A DNA stretch of 64,000 nt from Streptomyces sp. NBC_01428 (GTDB taxonomy: Bacteria; Actinomycetota; Actinomycetes; Streptomycetales; Streptomycetaceae): assembly GCF_036231965.1 (NCBI RefSeq), contig NZ_CP109499.1, positions 5,208,001 to 5,272,000 of the forward strand, written 5' to 3'. Numbering within the stretch: position 1 is the stretch's first letter; every line of letters begins with the position of its first letter. Below the pieces are notes generated by a model. The model worked only from the letters and a program-made list of their open reading frames with translations. It did not search any database and was not told the origin of the DNA. Both the position numbers and the translations under genes were made by a program. This document shows, one piece after another, positions 8,257 to 16,640 of the stretch.

Positions 8257-9789
8257 TCACGCCGAGAACCGCTCCCTGAGCCGGTACTTGAGCACCTTGC
8301 GCAGCGTCTCGTTGCGCGGCAGGGCGTCGACGACCTCCAGCTGCTCCGGCAGCTTGTGCACGGAGAGCCCCTCGCCGCGCAGATACGAGGTCAGCGCGGC
8401 CAGCGTCAACCCCGGTGACCCCGGGGGCTGTTCGACCACCGCGCAGACCCGCTCCCCGCGCTCGGCGTCGGGCAGGCCGATCACCGCGACGTCCCCGACG
8501 GCCGGATGCCGGTGCAGCAGGTCCTCGATCTCCTTCGCGGAGATGTTCTCGCCCTTGCGGATGATGATGTCCTTCACCCGCCCGGTGAGCACCAGATGCC
8601 CGCTCTCCGTCAGATGCCCGACGTCCCCGGTGACCAGGAACCCGTCCGCGTCGAAGGCCTCCGCCGTCTGCGCCGGGTCCAGATAGCCCCGGCACACCGC
8701 CTCGCCCCGCAGCCGCACGTCCCCGTCGACGCCGGCCGGCCGGGGCGCTCCCGCCGCGTCCACGATCCGTATCTCCATGCCGTCCGGCGGCCGGCCCTCC
8801 GTGGTCGCGAGGTTCTCCGCCGTGTCGTCCGGCGCGCCCATCGTGATCATCGGGACCTCGGTCATCCCGTACCCGTGGGTGAGCTGCACGCCCATCTCCC
8901 GGACCACCGCGTGGTAGACCTCGGGCGGTTTCGGCGCCCCGCCGCCGGCGAGCAGCCGCAGCGCGGGCAGTACCGGTTCGCCGGGCCGTTTGCGCTGCTC
9001 GGCGAGGAACATCGCGTAGAAGGCGGTCGACCCGCCCGCCACCGTCACGCCGTGCCTGCGGTACTCCTCCAGTGCCGCGGGCAGCGCGAAGTGCTCGAAC
9101 ATCACGGCGGGGAAGCCGTACAGCAGCAGCATCACCGTGTAGTCGGGACCGGCGATGTGCGCGTACGGGAAGGCCATCGAGCCCACGTCGTCGGCGGAGA
9201 GGTGCAGGGCGTGCGCGAGGCAGGAACCGCCCGCGATCAGGGAACGGTCGGTGTGCAGCACGCCCTTGGGGTCCGAGGTGGTGCCCGAGGTCCAGTAGAT
9301 CCAGCGGACGGTGGTGCCGTCGGAGGGCGGCGGGGGCAGCACGGCGGGATCGCCGTCGGGCAGGTCGTCGTACGCCTCGAAGACGTTCCGCGCGCCGAGC
9401 CGGTGCGCCATCGCCGTGTGGTCGAAGCCGCGCCACTCGCCCGGCACGGCGAAGTGGGCCGCCTTCGACTCGCGCAGCGCGAAGCCCACCTCGCGGTCCC
9501 GGTAGAAGGGGATGACGGGGGTCTGCACCGCGCCGACGCGGGCCAGCGCGAAGGACAGCAGAGCGGTCTCGATCCGGGTGGGCAGCTGCCAGGCGACGAC
9601 CGTGCCGGGGCGCACGCCCCGCTCGTACAGGCCGGCCGCCACCCGCTCGGAACGCTCGCGCAACGCGCCGAAGGTCAGCGAGCGGTCGCCCTGGAGCAGG
9701 ACGGGCCGGTCGGGGGTGAGCCGGGCGCGGCGCTCGACCAGTTCCCACAGCGTGCGGGCGGAACTCAGGGCGTGTGCGGTGTCGTTCAC
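8257..9789 (-). CDS. Acyl-CoA synthetase (AMP-forming), cyclohexanecarboxylate-CoA ligase type
   Basis: 510 residues of the ANL superfamily, activating a carboxylic acid through an acyl-adenylate. The P-loop YWTSGTTSDPKG, the GYGMTE motif, TGDVGHL, the hinge GRVKDIIIRKGENI and the C-terminal lysine region RNETLRKVLKY are all present, so it should be active. GTG 9789 is chosen because CGGGGGG precedes it; ATG 9831 upstream lacks this. It is divergent from the amidohydrolase operon, with an operator (9841-9855) 51 bp ahead of its start. It probably starts the pathway by making the CoA thioester. The acid is unknown; the subgroup often takes cyclic acids. Confidence 0.88.
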   Translation of the reverse strand: MNDTAHALSSARTLWELVERRARLTPDRPVLLQGDRSLTFGALRERSERVAAGLYERGVRPGTVVAWQLPTRIETALLSFALARVGAVQTPVIPFYRDREVGFALRESKAAHFAVPGEWRGFDHTAMAHRLGARNVFEAYDDLPDGDPAVLPPPPSDGTTVRWIYWTSGTTSDPKGVLHTDRSLIAGGSCLAHALHLSADDVGSMAFPYAHIAGPDYTVMLLLYGFPAVMFEHFALPAALEEYRRHGVTVAGGSTAFYAMFLAEQRKRPGEPVLPALRLLAGGGAPKPPEVYHAVVREMGVQLTHGYGMTEVPMITMGAPDDTAENLATTEGRPPDGMEIRIVDAAGAPRPAGVDGDVRLRGEAVCRGYLDPAQTAEAFDADGFLVTGDVGHLTESGHLVLTGRVKDIIIRKGENISAKEIEDLLHRHPAVGDVAVIGLPDAERGERVCAVVEQPPGSPGLTLAALTSYLRGEGLSVHKLPEQLEVVDALPRNETLRKVLKYRLRERFSA

Positions 9790-9840
9790 TTCGACCCCCC
9801 GGGGGCGTTCGCCACGGCGTCCGTGTCGCACGGGCCAGAG

Positions 9841-9855
9841 CTGACGGTCTGTCAG
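9841..9855. promoter_or_regulatory. Operator copy 1, CTGACGGTCTGTCAG
   Basis: Palindrome with exact CTGAC/GTCAG arms, followed by AT. It lies upstream of the acyl-CoA synthetase on the minus strand. Confidence 0.8.
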
Positions 9856-9929
9856 ATCGTGCGCAGAGCGTAGGGCTCACCGCCTTGTCGGTCCATAGGC
9901 GCGGGGTTAGCCTGCTTGTGGACAGCGAT

Positions 9930-9944
9930 CTGACGACCCATCAG
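9930..9944. promoter_or_regulatory. Operator copy 2, CTGACGACCCATCAG
   Basis: Flanked to give ATCTGA...TCAGAT, a 19-bp palindrome. It lies 53 bp ahead of the amidohydrolase start, and 89 bp from copy 1 in the same divergent region. Confidence 0.75.
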
Positions 9945-9997
9945 ATATGTCGGTGGGGAGACCCGCGGACGAACTCGTACGCCAGGCGGAGGGGACC

Positions 9998-11185
9998 ATG
10001 ACCGAACTGCCCCGCATCATCAGCGTCGACGACCACGTGATCGAGCCCGCGCACCTCTTCGAGACCTGGCTGCCGCGGAAGTACCGGGAACGCGGGCCGC
10101 AGCCGCTCACGGCCGGCATCGGTGAACTCGCCTACGTCGCCGGCAAGTACCAGATCACCATGGACCCGGCGGGACCGCCGACCGACTGGTGGATCTACGA
10201 GGACCTCAAGTTCCCGTACAAGCGCAACATCGCCGCCGTCGGCTTCGACCGCGACGAGATGACGCTGGAGGGCATCACCCGCGCCGAGATGCGGCCCGGC
10301 TGCTGGGACCCCGCCGAGCGGCTCCGGGACATGGACCTCAACCACGTCGAGGCCAGCCTCTGCTTCCCCACCTTCCCGCGCTTCTGCGGCCAGACCTTCG
10401 CCGAGGCCCACGACAAGGAGGTCGCCCTCGCCTGCGTGCGGGCCTACAACGACTGGATGGTCGAGGAGTGGTGTGGCGACAGCGGCGGCCGGCTGATCCC
10501 GCTGTGCCTGATCCCGCTGTGGGACATCGACCTCGCGGTCGCCGAGATCCGCCGCAACGCGGCCCGCGGCGTGAAGGCCGTCACCTTCTCCGAGATCCCC
10601 ACCTACCTGGGCCTGCCGTCCATCCACTCCGGCTACTGGGACCCGTTCTTCGCGGTCTGCCAGGAGACCGGCACGGTCGTGAACATGCACATCGGCTCGT
10701 CCTCGCAGATGCCCGCCGCCTCCCCCGACGCCCCGCCCGCGGTCCAGGCCTCGCTGTCCTTCAACAACGCCATGGCCTCGATGATGGACTTCCTGTTCAG
10801 TGGCGTCCTGGTGAAGTTCCCGCGCCTCAAACTCGCCTACTCCGAAGGCCAGATGGGCTGGATCCCGTACGCCCTGGAGCGCGCCGACGACGTCTGGTCC
10901 GAGCACCGCGCCTGGGGCGGCGTGAAGGACCTGATCCCGGAGCCGCCCTCCACGTACTACTACCGGCAGATCTTCTGCTGCTTCTTCCGCGACAAGCACG
11001 GCGTCGCGTCCCTGGACGTCGTCGGCCGCGACAACGCCACCTTCGAGACCGACTACCCGCACGTCGACTCGACCTTCCCGCACACCAAGGAGGTCGCCCT
11101 CGACCACGTGAAGGGCCTCGACGACGAGACGATCCACAAGCTGATGCGCGGCAACGCCATCCGCATGCTGGACCTGGACCTGTAG
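9998..11185 (+). CDS. Amidohydrolase 2 family metal-dependent hydrolase
   Basis: 395 residues with the TIM-barrel amidohydrolase-2 (ACMSD-like) pattern: metal-binding D-x-H in ISVDDHVIEPAH, a central His in VVNMHIGSSSQMP and the late Asp in ATFETDYPHVDSTFP. Family members hydrolyse or decarboxylate ring-derived acids. ATG 9998 has GGCGGAGGGG directly upstream. It is first in an operon with two acyl-CoA dehydrogenase genes (overlap, then 7 bp). A close paralogue sits at 57503 under the same operator (shared WWIYEDL/WWVYEDL, CFPTFPRFCGQTF, YNDWMVEEWCG). The substrate is unknown, and hydrolysis of a cyclic CoA-thioester intermediate is a guess. Confidence 0.85.
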   Translation: MTELPRIISVDDHVIEPAHLFETWLPRKYRERGPQPLTAGIGELAYVAGKYQITMDPAGPPTDWWIYEDLKFPYKRNIAAVGFDRDEMTLEGITRAEMRPGCWDPAERLRDMDLNHVEASLCFPTFPRFCGQTFAEAHDKEVALACVRAYNDWMVEEWCGDSGGRLIPLCLIPLWDIDLAVAEIRRNAARGVKAVTFSEIPTYLGLPSIHSGYWDPFFAVCQETGTVVNMHIGSSSQMPAASPDAPPAVQASLSFNNAMASMMDFLFSGVLVKFPRLKLAYSEGQMGWIPYALERADDVWSEHRAWGGVKDLIPEPPSTYYYRQIFCCFFRDKHGVASLDVVGRDNATFETDYPHVDSTFPHTKEVALDHVKGLDDETIHKLMRGNAIRMLDLDL

Positions 11186-12339
11186 TGGACCTGACGTACA
11201 CGCCCGAGGAGGAGGAGTTCCGCGCCCGCCTGCGCGCCTGGCTCGCCGGAGCCCTCCCCGCCCTGCCGCCGAGACCGTCCCCCGGCGACTGGCCCGCCCG
11301 CCGCGCCTACGACCTCGGCTGGCAGCGCAGGCTGTACGACGCCGGGTACGCGGGCCTGCACTGGCCCGTCGACGCCGGCGGGCAGGGCGCGACCCCGACC
11401 CAGCACCTCATCTACCTGGAGGAGACGGAGAAGGCGGGCGCCCCCTACGTCGGTGCCAACTTCGTCGGGCTGCTGCACGCGGGCCCGACCATCGCCTCCG
11501 AGGGGGACGCGGGACAGCGGGCCCGCTGGCTGCCGCCCGTACTGCGCGGCGAGGAGGTCTGGTGCCAGGGCTTCAGCGAGCCGGGTGCCGGCTCCGACCT
11601 CGCGGCGCTGCGCACCCGCGCGTGGCGGGACGGCGACGACTACGTGGTGAGCGGGTCGAAGATCTGGACCTCCCACGCCGAGGTCGCCGACTGGTGCGAA
11701 CTGCTGGTGCGCACCGACCCCGACGCCCCCCGGCACCGCGGGATCACCTGGCTCGCGATGCCCATGGACGCGCCGGGCATCACCGTCCGCCCGCTGCGCA
11801 CCCTCGCCGGCTCCACCGAGTTCGCGGAGGTCTTCCTCGACGAGGTGCGCGTCCCGGTCACCCACCGCGTCGGCGCGGAGAACGACGGCTGGCGCGTGAC
11901 CATGGTGACCCTGTCCTACGAACGCGGCACCGCCTTCGTCGGCGAAGTCGTCGCCTGCCGACGCGTGTTGGCCGAGGTGGCGCGCGAGGCGCGGAAGAAC
12001 GGCCGCTGGGACGACGCCGTACTGCGCCGCCGCCTCGGCCGGCTGAACGCCGAGTTCCGCGCGCTGTGGCGGCTGACCCAGTGGAACGTCGGCGAGGCCC
12101 AGCGGACCGGGGGAGTGCCCGGCGTCGGCGGCTCGGTCTTCAAGCTCCGCTACTCCCACGCACGCCAGGAGCTGTACGACGCCGCCGCCGAGGTGCTCGG
12201 CCCCGAGTCCCTCGACCCCGGCCGCGAGTGGACCCTGGACCGGCTGTCGTCCCTGTCGTACACCATCGCGGCCGGCACCTCGCAGATCCAGCGGAACATC
12301 GTGGCCGAGCGGATCCTCGGCCTCCCCCGGGGAAGGTGA
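11185..12339 (+). CDS. Acyl-CoA dehydrogenase, FAD-binding type
   Basis: 384 residues. The GTG start shares one base with the previous stop (TAGTG). It has acyl-CoA dehydrogenase signatures: WCQGFSEPGAGSDLAALRTR, then WTSHAEVADWCELLVR, and C-terminal SQIQRNIVAERILGLPRG, which in this family lies at the FAD/dimer face. It removes two hydrogens alpha-beta to a CoA thioester, passing electrons to ETF. The next gene is a second, shorter dehydrogenase, which suggests a heteromer like the mycobacterial FadE28/FadE29 (ChsE) pairs for bulky steroid acyl-CoAs. Confidence 0.88.
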   Translation: MDLTYTPEEEEFRARLRAWLAGALPALPPRPSPGDWPARRAYDLGWQRRLYDAGYAGLHWPVDAGGQGATPTQHLIYLEETEKAGAPYVGANFVGLLHAGPTIASEGDAGQRARWLPPVLRGEEVWCQGFSEPGAGSDLAALRTRAWRDGDDYVVSGSKIWTSHAEVADWCELLVRTDPDAPRHRGITWLAMPMDAPGITVRPLRTLAGSTEFAEVFLDEVRVPVTHRVGAENDGWRVTMVTLSYERGTAFVGEVVACRRVLAEVAREARKNGRWDDAVLRRRLGRLNAEFRALWRLTQWNVGEAQRTGGVPGVGGSVFKLRYSHARQELYDAAAEVLGPESLDPGREWTLDRLSSLSYTIAAGTSQIQRNIVAERILGLPRGR

Positions 12340-12346
12340 GCCGGCC

Positions 12347-13258
12347 ATGGACTTCCAACTCGGCCCGGACCAGAAGGCCTTGCGACAGGGTGTACGGGAA
12401 CTGCTGGAGGGCCGGTTCGGGCGGGACGCGCTGCGCGCGGCGGCCGACCGGGCCGAGACGCCGGGCGAGCACGTCCTCGACCGGACCCTGTGGCGCGAAC
12501 TGGGGGCCGCGGGATTCTTCGCCCTGCGCCTGCCCGAGGCGGCCGGCGGCGTCGGACAGGGGCTCCCCGAGGCCGTGCTGGCCTTCGAGGAGGCGGGCCG
12601 CGTCCTGCTGCCCGGCCCCCTGATCGCCACCCACCTCGCCGCGGGCACCGTGCCCGGCGCCGCCACCGGGGAGACCGTCGTCACGGCCGCCGGCCCCGGC
12701 CTCGTCGAATGGCTGGACGAGTCCGACGTCGTCCACGGGGACACCACCGGCGCCGAACCCCTCGCCGTGCTGGACCCGCTGACCCCCCTGCACCGGCTGC
12801 CCGCCGCCCCGGACCGGCCACCCACGGACACCCGCCACACCCTCCTCGTCTCCCTGCTCACCGCCGCCGAACAACTCGGCAGCGCCGCCCGGACCTGTGA
12901 GACGGCCGTGCAACACGCCCGGACCCGCGAACAGTTCGGTCGGCCGATCGGGGCCTTCCAGGCGGTCCAGCACCTGTGCGCGGGCATGCTCGTCCGGGTC
13001 GAGCTGGCCCGCGCCGCCGTCTACGCCGCCGCCGTCACCGCCGACCCCACCGACGTCGCGGCCGCCCGGCTGCTCGCCGACGAGGCCGCCGTGCGCGGCG
13101 CCCGGGACTGCCTCCAGGTGCACGGCGGCATGGGCTTCACCTGGGAGTCCGACATCCACCTGCACCTGAAGAGGGCGTGGATCCGGACCCACCGTGCGGG
13201 CGGCGGCACACAGAGTGAGGAGGCGCTCGCGGACGATCTGGTCGTCGGGCCGGCCTGA
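12347..13258 (+). CDS. Acyl-CoA dehydrogenase, short partner subunit
   Basis: 303 residues, about 90 shorter than its relative at 41988. The N-terminal helical domain and the C-terminal domain (TREQFGRPIGAFQAVQHL, VHGGMGFTWESDIHLHLKRA) are present, but the middle beta-barrel that shelters FAD is much reduced. In mycobacterial ChsE complexes one subunit type has lost part of its cofactor site and works only with its partner. The adjacency (7 bp after the previous stop, GGGGAAGG upstream) supports the same design here. It is probably not active alone, which is an inference from length and context. Confidence 0.85.
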   Translation: MDFQLGPDQKALRQGVRELLEGRFGRDALRAAADRAETPGEHVLDRTLWRELGAAGFFALRLPEAAGGVGQGLPEAVLAFEEAGRVLLPGPLIATHLAAGTVPGAATGETVVTAAGPGLVEWLDESDVVHGDTTGAEPLAVLDPLTPLHRLPAAPDRPPTDTRHTLLVSLLTAAEQLGSAARTCETAVQHARTREQFGRPIGAFQAVQHLCAGMLVRVELARAAVYAAAVTADPTDVAAARLLADEAAVRGARDCLQVHGGMGFTWESDIHLHLKRAWIRTHRAGGGTQSEEALADDLVVGPA

Positions 13259-13737
13259 CGGGCCCCTGTCCTGCGGCGCCGCGAAATCGGCGGAGCGGGA
13301 TGTCGCGGAACGTGGCACACCGGAATCACGGAGCGTCGATACCGGGTTGTGTCCTACGCGTGACTCGTCACGGCCCGGAGTCGGCGTCGTGCTCCGGTAC
13401 CTTGTGTGGGATGCGAGTGGTTCCGAGGCTGAGCCAGCCCGGTGTTGCCCCAGGGGCGGCGCCGGAGACGGCGATGCGCGCCGCTCGCGAGGCAGGACGA
13501 ATCCCCGTACCTGCCTGTTCGACTCCCCGTGGCGAGCGTCGCACAGTATGCCGCACGCGTACTCCTTCGCGCTGGAATATGCCCGAAGCGCTTGTTGGGG
13601 TGACTGTACGTCAACCATGCTGTCTCGCAAGGGAATCACGTTCCGTGATCCTTGTTCTGGCCATGCAGAAAATGGCTACGATCGTGGCCCTTGTGAGGCG
13701 CGAGGCGATGTGTCCGCCGGTTCGGATGGTGTGAGCG
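13259..13737. promoter_or_regulatory. 479-bp gene-free region with palindrome
   Basis: No convincing gene on either strand. The last 130 bp are A+T-richer and hold the palindrome ATCACG-TTC-CGTGAT (13635-13649, extendable to GGAATCACG/CGTGATCC with one mismatch), about 90 bp ahead of the ATPase gene. A TTGTTC...TACGAT pair follows but with 19-bp spacing, so the promoter is uncertain. Confidence 0.45.
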
Positions 13738-14199
13738 GTGCAGGTGCTTCAAGTGCAGCTGGAGATCCGGCCCGACCCCGCAGAGGTGGGGCGAGCCCGG
13801 CGGTGGGCTCGTTCGCGGCTCGCGGGTTCCGGGATAGAGGCCGACGAACCGCTCGCCGAGACGCTGATCCTGCTCGTCTCCGAGCTCGTCACCAACGCCG
13901 TGGTGCACACCGGCTGTCCGGCCGTACTGCGGCTGTGCCTGCCGGGTGGCGGTGACGCCGCCACGGTGCGCCTGGAGGTCGCCGACTCCTGTGCCCGGCC
14001 TCCGATCCCCCGGCACGCCGAGGGCGACGAGACCAACGGCCGCGGCCTGGAACTCGTCGACGGCCTCGCGGACCGCTGGGGCTGGAATCCCGAAGGCGCC
14101 GGCAAGCGCATCTGGTGCGAGGTGGACCGCTGCGCCGCGGGCGCCCCGGCCGGGCCCGCGTACCCGGCCTACGAGGACTTCGCGTACGAGGCGGTCTAG
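13738..14199 (+). CDS. RsbW-like ATP-binding regulatory protein (GHKL ATPase)
   Basis: 153 residues with a stand-alone histidine-kinase-type ATPase fold: N box LVSELVTNAVVHTG, G1-like VADSCARPPIP and G2 GRGLELVDGLADRWGW. There is no histidine phospho-acceptor domain, so it belongs to the SpoIIAB/RsbW anti-sigma kinase-like group, abundant in Streptomyces. These phosphorylate STAS antagonists or sequester sigma factors. The start is GTG 13738 (VQVLQVQLEIRPDPAEVGRAR); the ribosome-binding site is weak. A strong hairpin follows the stop. Possible partners include the STAS protein at 6951, but that is only an inference. Confidence 0.85.
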   Translation: MQVLQVQLEIRPDPAEVGRARRWARSRLAGSGIEADEPLAETLILLVSELVTNAVVHTGCPAVLRLCLPGGGDAATVRLEVADSCARPPIPRHAEGDETNGRGLELVDGLADRWGWNPEGAGKRIWCEVDRCAAGAPAGPAYPAYEDFAYEAV

Positions 14200-14215
14200 G
14201 GCGCCCTCCCCCCGC

Positions 14216-14245
14216 GCGCTTTCGTGCATGTATGCAGGAAAGCGC
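14216..14245 (+). terminator. Hairpin terminator after RsbW-like gene
   Basis: GCGCTTTC (14216-14223) pairs with GAAAGCGC (14238-14245), and tgcat/atgca pair inside after one mismatch, giving a long stem with a tiny loop. It begins 16 bp after the stop. Confidence 0.7.
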
Positions 14246-14662
14246 TGTACATGGCCACGGTGGCGGCCGAATGCGCCGGGCCGTGCTTCCGTACGCGCTG
14301 CCTCATAAGGGATGTACGGGGCAATTCGCCGATCCGGTGTTGACGTGGCGTGTCCGTTTGATCACGCTTGTGTTCAGCGATTCGCCGCGAGGGGACGGCG
14401 AGGGCTCCGGTGACGGGGGTCCTCGGCGAGTGCGGGTCGCGATTCGGTGTCGGCTTCTCAGGGGGCTGAGGAGCGGGGCGAGTACGCCGGAGGCGGATGG
14501 CGGCGCGCGTGCCGTGCCCGGAGCGGGGTGGGGACCTCGCGGACGGGCGCAGTCGAGAGTGGGGGAAGCGCGCCGCCAGCCGGACCTCGCACCGGTATCG
14601 GGTGCGGGGAGGGGTGTGCGTCCCCTGCCCCGCGTCCCGTCGTGCGACCCGGACGGCAGGAC
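14246..14662. other. 417-bp stretch without a gene
   Basis: It lies between a gene ending at 14199 and one ending convergently at 14663. I see no conserved coding pattern, operator copy or clear hairpin here. Confidence 0.4.
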
Positions 14663-15589
14663 CTAGAGGAGGGCCACCGGGGCCACGGGGGTGCCGGTGC
14701 CCCCCACGAAGGGTTCCGGCATCGCCGACAGCAGGAAGGCGTACCGCCCTTCTTGTCCACAGGCTGTGGACAACTCTTCGAGATTCCAGTTCTGGCCCTG
14801 CAGCATCCCCATCTCCACCAGGTCGAGCGCGTGGACGGGCAGCCAGAGGTCCTCGATCTCGGGCGGGAAGATCTCGAAGGTGAGGGTGTCGTTGGCGACC
14901 GCGGCCACGTCGCGCGCGTGGAACCACTCCGGGGTGCGCACCGACAGGCCCGGCGAGGGATACCCGTACCCGTGCTTGTCGCCCGCGAGATACACCTGGA
15001 TCTGCCCGGTCCGTACGAGCACGATGTCGCCCGCCCGCACCCGCGTGCCCGCCAACTCCTCGGCGGCCTCCAGGTCCTCCGGGGTGACCGCGTGTCCGCC
15101 GGCCAGCCGGTCCACGCCGCGCGCCCGCGCCACGTCGAGCAGGACACCGCGCGAGACGATGTGCCGCGGCTTGTCGATCCCGCCGAACTCGGCGCCGCCG
15201 TGCGGGGTGACCGTGCCGGCCGGGCGGCCGTTGTAGAGCTTCCCCGAGTGCGAGACATGGGTCAGCGCGTCCCAATGGGTGCCCGCCTGAAGCCCCATGG
15301 TCACCGCGTCGTCGCTGCACGCCACCGTGCCGGGCCCGAAGATCTCCTGGTTGATCTGCACCATCACGTGCAGCGGGTTGACCCGTCCCGGGATCATCCC
15401 GGTCTGCACGCCGTCCTGCCGGAGCGGCAGCGCGAGCGGCACGCGGCGTCCGCTGCGCACGGTCGCCGCCGCCCGCCGGACCACCTCGTCGGTGATGAGG
15501 TTCAGTGTCCCGATCTCGTCGTCGGCCCCCCAGCGCCCCCAGTTGTTCACGCGCTTGGCGATCTCGTGGAACTCGGCAGGCAGTGACAT
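14663..15589 (-). CDS. Cyclase family metal-dependent hydrolase (kynurenine formamidase-like)
   Basis: 308 residues. The family signature HxGTHxDxxxH appears as LQAGTHWDALTHVSHSGKLYNG, with a Gln in place of the first His, so metal binding may differ. The surrounding fold (DEIGTLNLITDEVVRRA; IVLVRTGQIQVYLAGDKHGY) fits 'putative cyclase' proteins that hydrolyse amides, lactones or cyclic ketones. ATG 15589 has GGGGAGC 6 nt upstream. It is divergent from the SDR operon across 95 bp that hold operator copy 3. It probably acts on a ring or lactone intermediate in the same pathway; the exact reaction is unknown. Confidence 0.8.
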   Translation of the reverse strand: MSLPAEFHEIAKRVNNWGRWGADDEIGTLNLITDEVVRRAAATVRSGRRVPLALPLRQDGVQTGMIPGRVNPLHVMVQINQEIFGPGTVACSDDAVTMGLQAGTHWDALTHVSHSGKLYNGRPAGTVTPHGGAEFGGIDKPRHIVSRGVLLDVARARGVDRLAGGHAVTPEDLEAAEELAGTRVRAGDIVLVRTGQIQVYLAGDKHGYGYPSPGLSVRTPEWFHARDVAAVANDTLTFEIFPPEIEDLWLPVHALDLVEMGMLQGQNWNLEELSTACGQEGRYAFLLSAMPEPFVGGTGTPVAPVALL

Positions 15590-15647
15590 GAGTGCTCCCC
15601 GGGGCTTGTCTCCAGGTATCTGACGGGTCGTAGAATCCGAGTTGAAT

Positions 15648-15662
15648 CTAACGGACCGTCAG
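15648..15662. promoter_or_regulatory. Operator copy 3, CTAACGGACCGTCAG
   Basis: One change in the left arm, 22 bp ahead of the SDR start. A weaker relative, CTGACGGGTCGTAGA, lies at 15620-15634 nearer the divergent cyclase gene, so each gene may have its own site. Confidence 0.7.
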
Positions 15663-15684
15663 AAACTGCGGGAAGGGGCCGGGT

Positions 15685-16596
15685 GTGGGGAACTTCTTGG
15701 CGGGCAAGGTCGTCGCCGTCACGGGCGCGGGGCGGGGGATAGGCCGGGCGGTCGCCCTCGCGGCGGCCGCCGAGGGAGCACGCGTGGTCGTCAACGACTA
15801 CGGGGTGTCCGTCGAGGGCGCGGAGCCGACGAGTTCGGTCGCCGACACCGTCGTCAAGGAGGTCGAGGCGGCGGGTGGCGAGGCGGTCGCGGTCGCCGAC
15901 GACATCTCGACGATGGCGGGCGGGCAACGGGTCGTCGACACCGCGCTGGCCGCGTACGGACGGATCGACGGCGTGGTCTGCGTGGCCGGCATCCTGCGCG
16001 AACGGATGCTCTTCAACATGTCGGAACAGGAGTGGGACCCGGTCGTCGCCACCCACCTCAAAGGAACCTTCACCCTGTTCCGGGCCGCCTCGGCGGTGAT
16101 GCGCAAACAGGGGTCCGGCACGCTCATCGGGTTCACCAGCGGCAACCACCAGGGGTCCGTCGCCCAGGCCAACTACAGCGCCGCCAAGGGCGGCATCATC
16201 TCGCTGGTGCGCAGCGCGGCCCTCGGGCTGCACAAGTACGGGGTCACCGCCAACGCGGTCGCACCGGTGGCCCGTACGCGCATGTCGGCGAACGTGCCCA
16301 TGGAGCTCAAGGAGATCGGCGAGCCGGAGGACGTGGCCGCGCTCGTGGTCTACCTGCTGTCGGAACGGGCCCGCGCGGAACGCATCACCGGGCAGGTCTA
16401 CACGATCGCCGGACCCAAGATCGCCGTCTGGGCCCAGCCCCGCGAACTGCGCGCCGGATACGCCGAGGGCGCCTGGACCCCGGAGCGGATCGCCGACTTC
16501 CTGCCCGGCACCGTCGGCGTCGATCCGATGCCCCTGCTGGAACAGGTGGAGGCGATGGCGCGCGCGGCCGCGGACCAGGCCCGCCCCAACGCGTGA
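15685..16596 (+). CDS. SDR oxidoreductase, 3-hydroxyacyl-CoA dehydrogenase type
   Basis: 303 residues, longer than a typical 250-residue SDR. NAD(P)-binding TGAGRGIG is at residues about 13-20, the catalytic Tyr-Lys in NYSAAKGG, with Ser in FTSGNHQG. VVVNDYGVSVEG after the first fold resembles the hydroxyacyl-CoA dehydrogenase domain of 17beta-HSD4/MFE-2 and mycobacterial steroid SDRs. It probably oxidises a 3-hydroxyacyl-CoA to the 3-keto form. GTG 15685 follows GGGAAGGGG. It heads an operon with an acyl-CoA dehydrogenase (44 bp) and a zinc alcohol dehydrogenase (71 bp). Confidence 0.88.
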   Translation: MGNFLAGKVVAVTGAGRGIGRAVALAAAAEGARVVVNDYGVSVEGAEPTSSVADTVVKEVEAAGGEAVAVADDISTMAGGQRVVDTALAAYGRIDGVVCVAGILRERMLFNMSEQEWDPVVATHLKGTFTLFRAASAVMRKQGSGTLIGFTSGNHQGSVAQANYSAAKGGIISLVRSAALGLHKYGVTANAVAPVARTRMSANVPMELKEIGEPEDVAALVVYLLSERARAERITGQVYTIAGPKIAVWAQPRELRAGYAEGAWTPERIADFLPGTVGVDPMPLLEQVEAMARAAADQARPNA

Positions 16597-16640
16597 GTGC
16601 GCCCGCGGACACGATCCGCGGCCCGGTGGGAGGAGAGCGC

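Noticed and set aside
13300..13734. A 144-codon + strand frame in the 13259-13737 gap
   Set aside because: Mixed composition, no motif, no ribosome-binding site, and it overlaps the palindrome and likely promoter of the next gene.
15620..15634. CTGACGGGTCGTAGA as a full operator
   Set aside because: The right arm is degenerate. It is kept only as a weak neighbour of copy 3.
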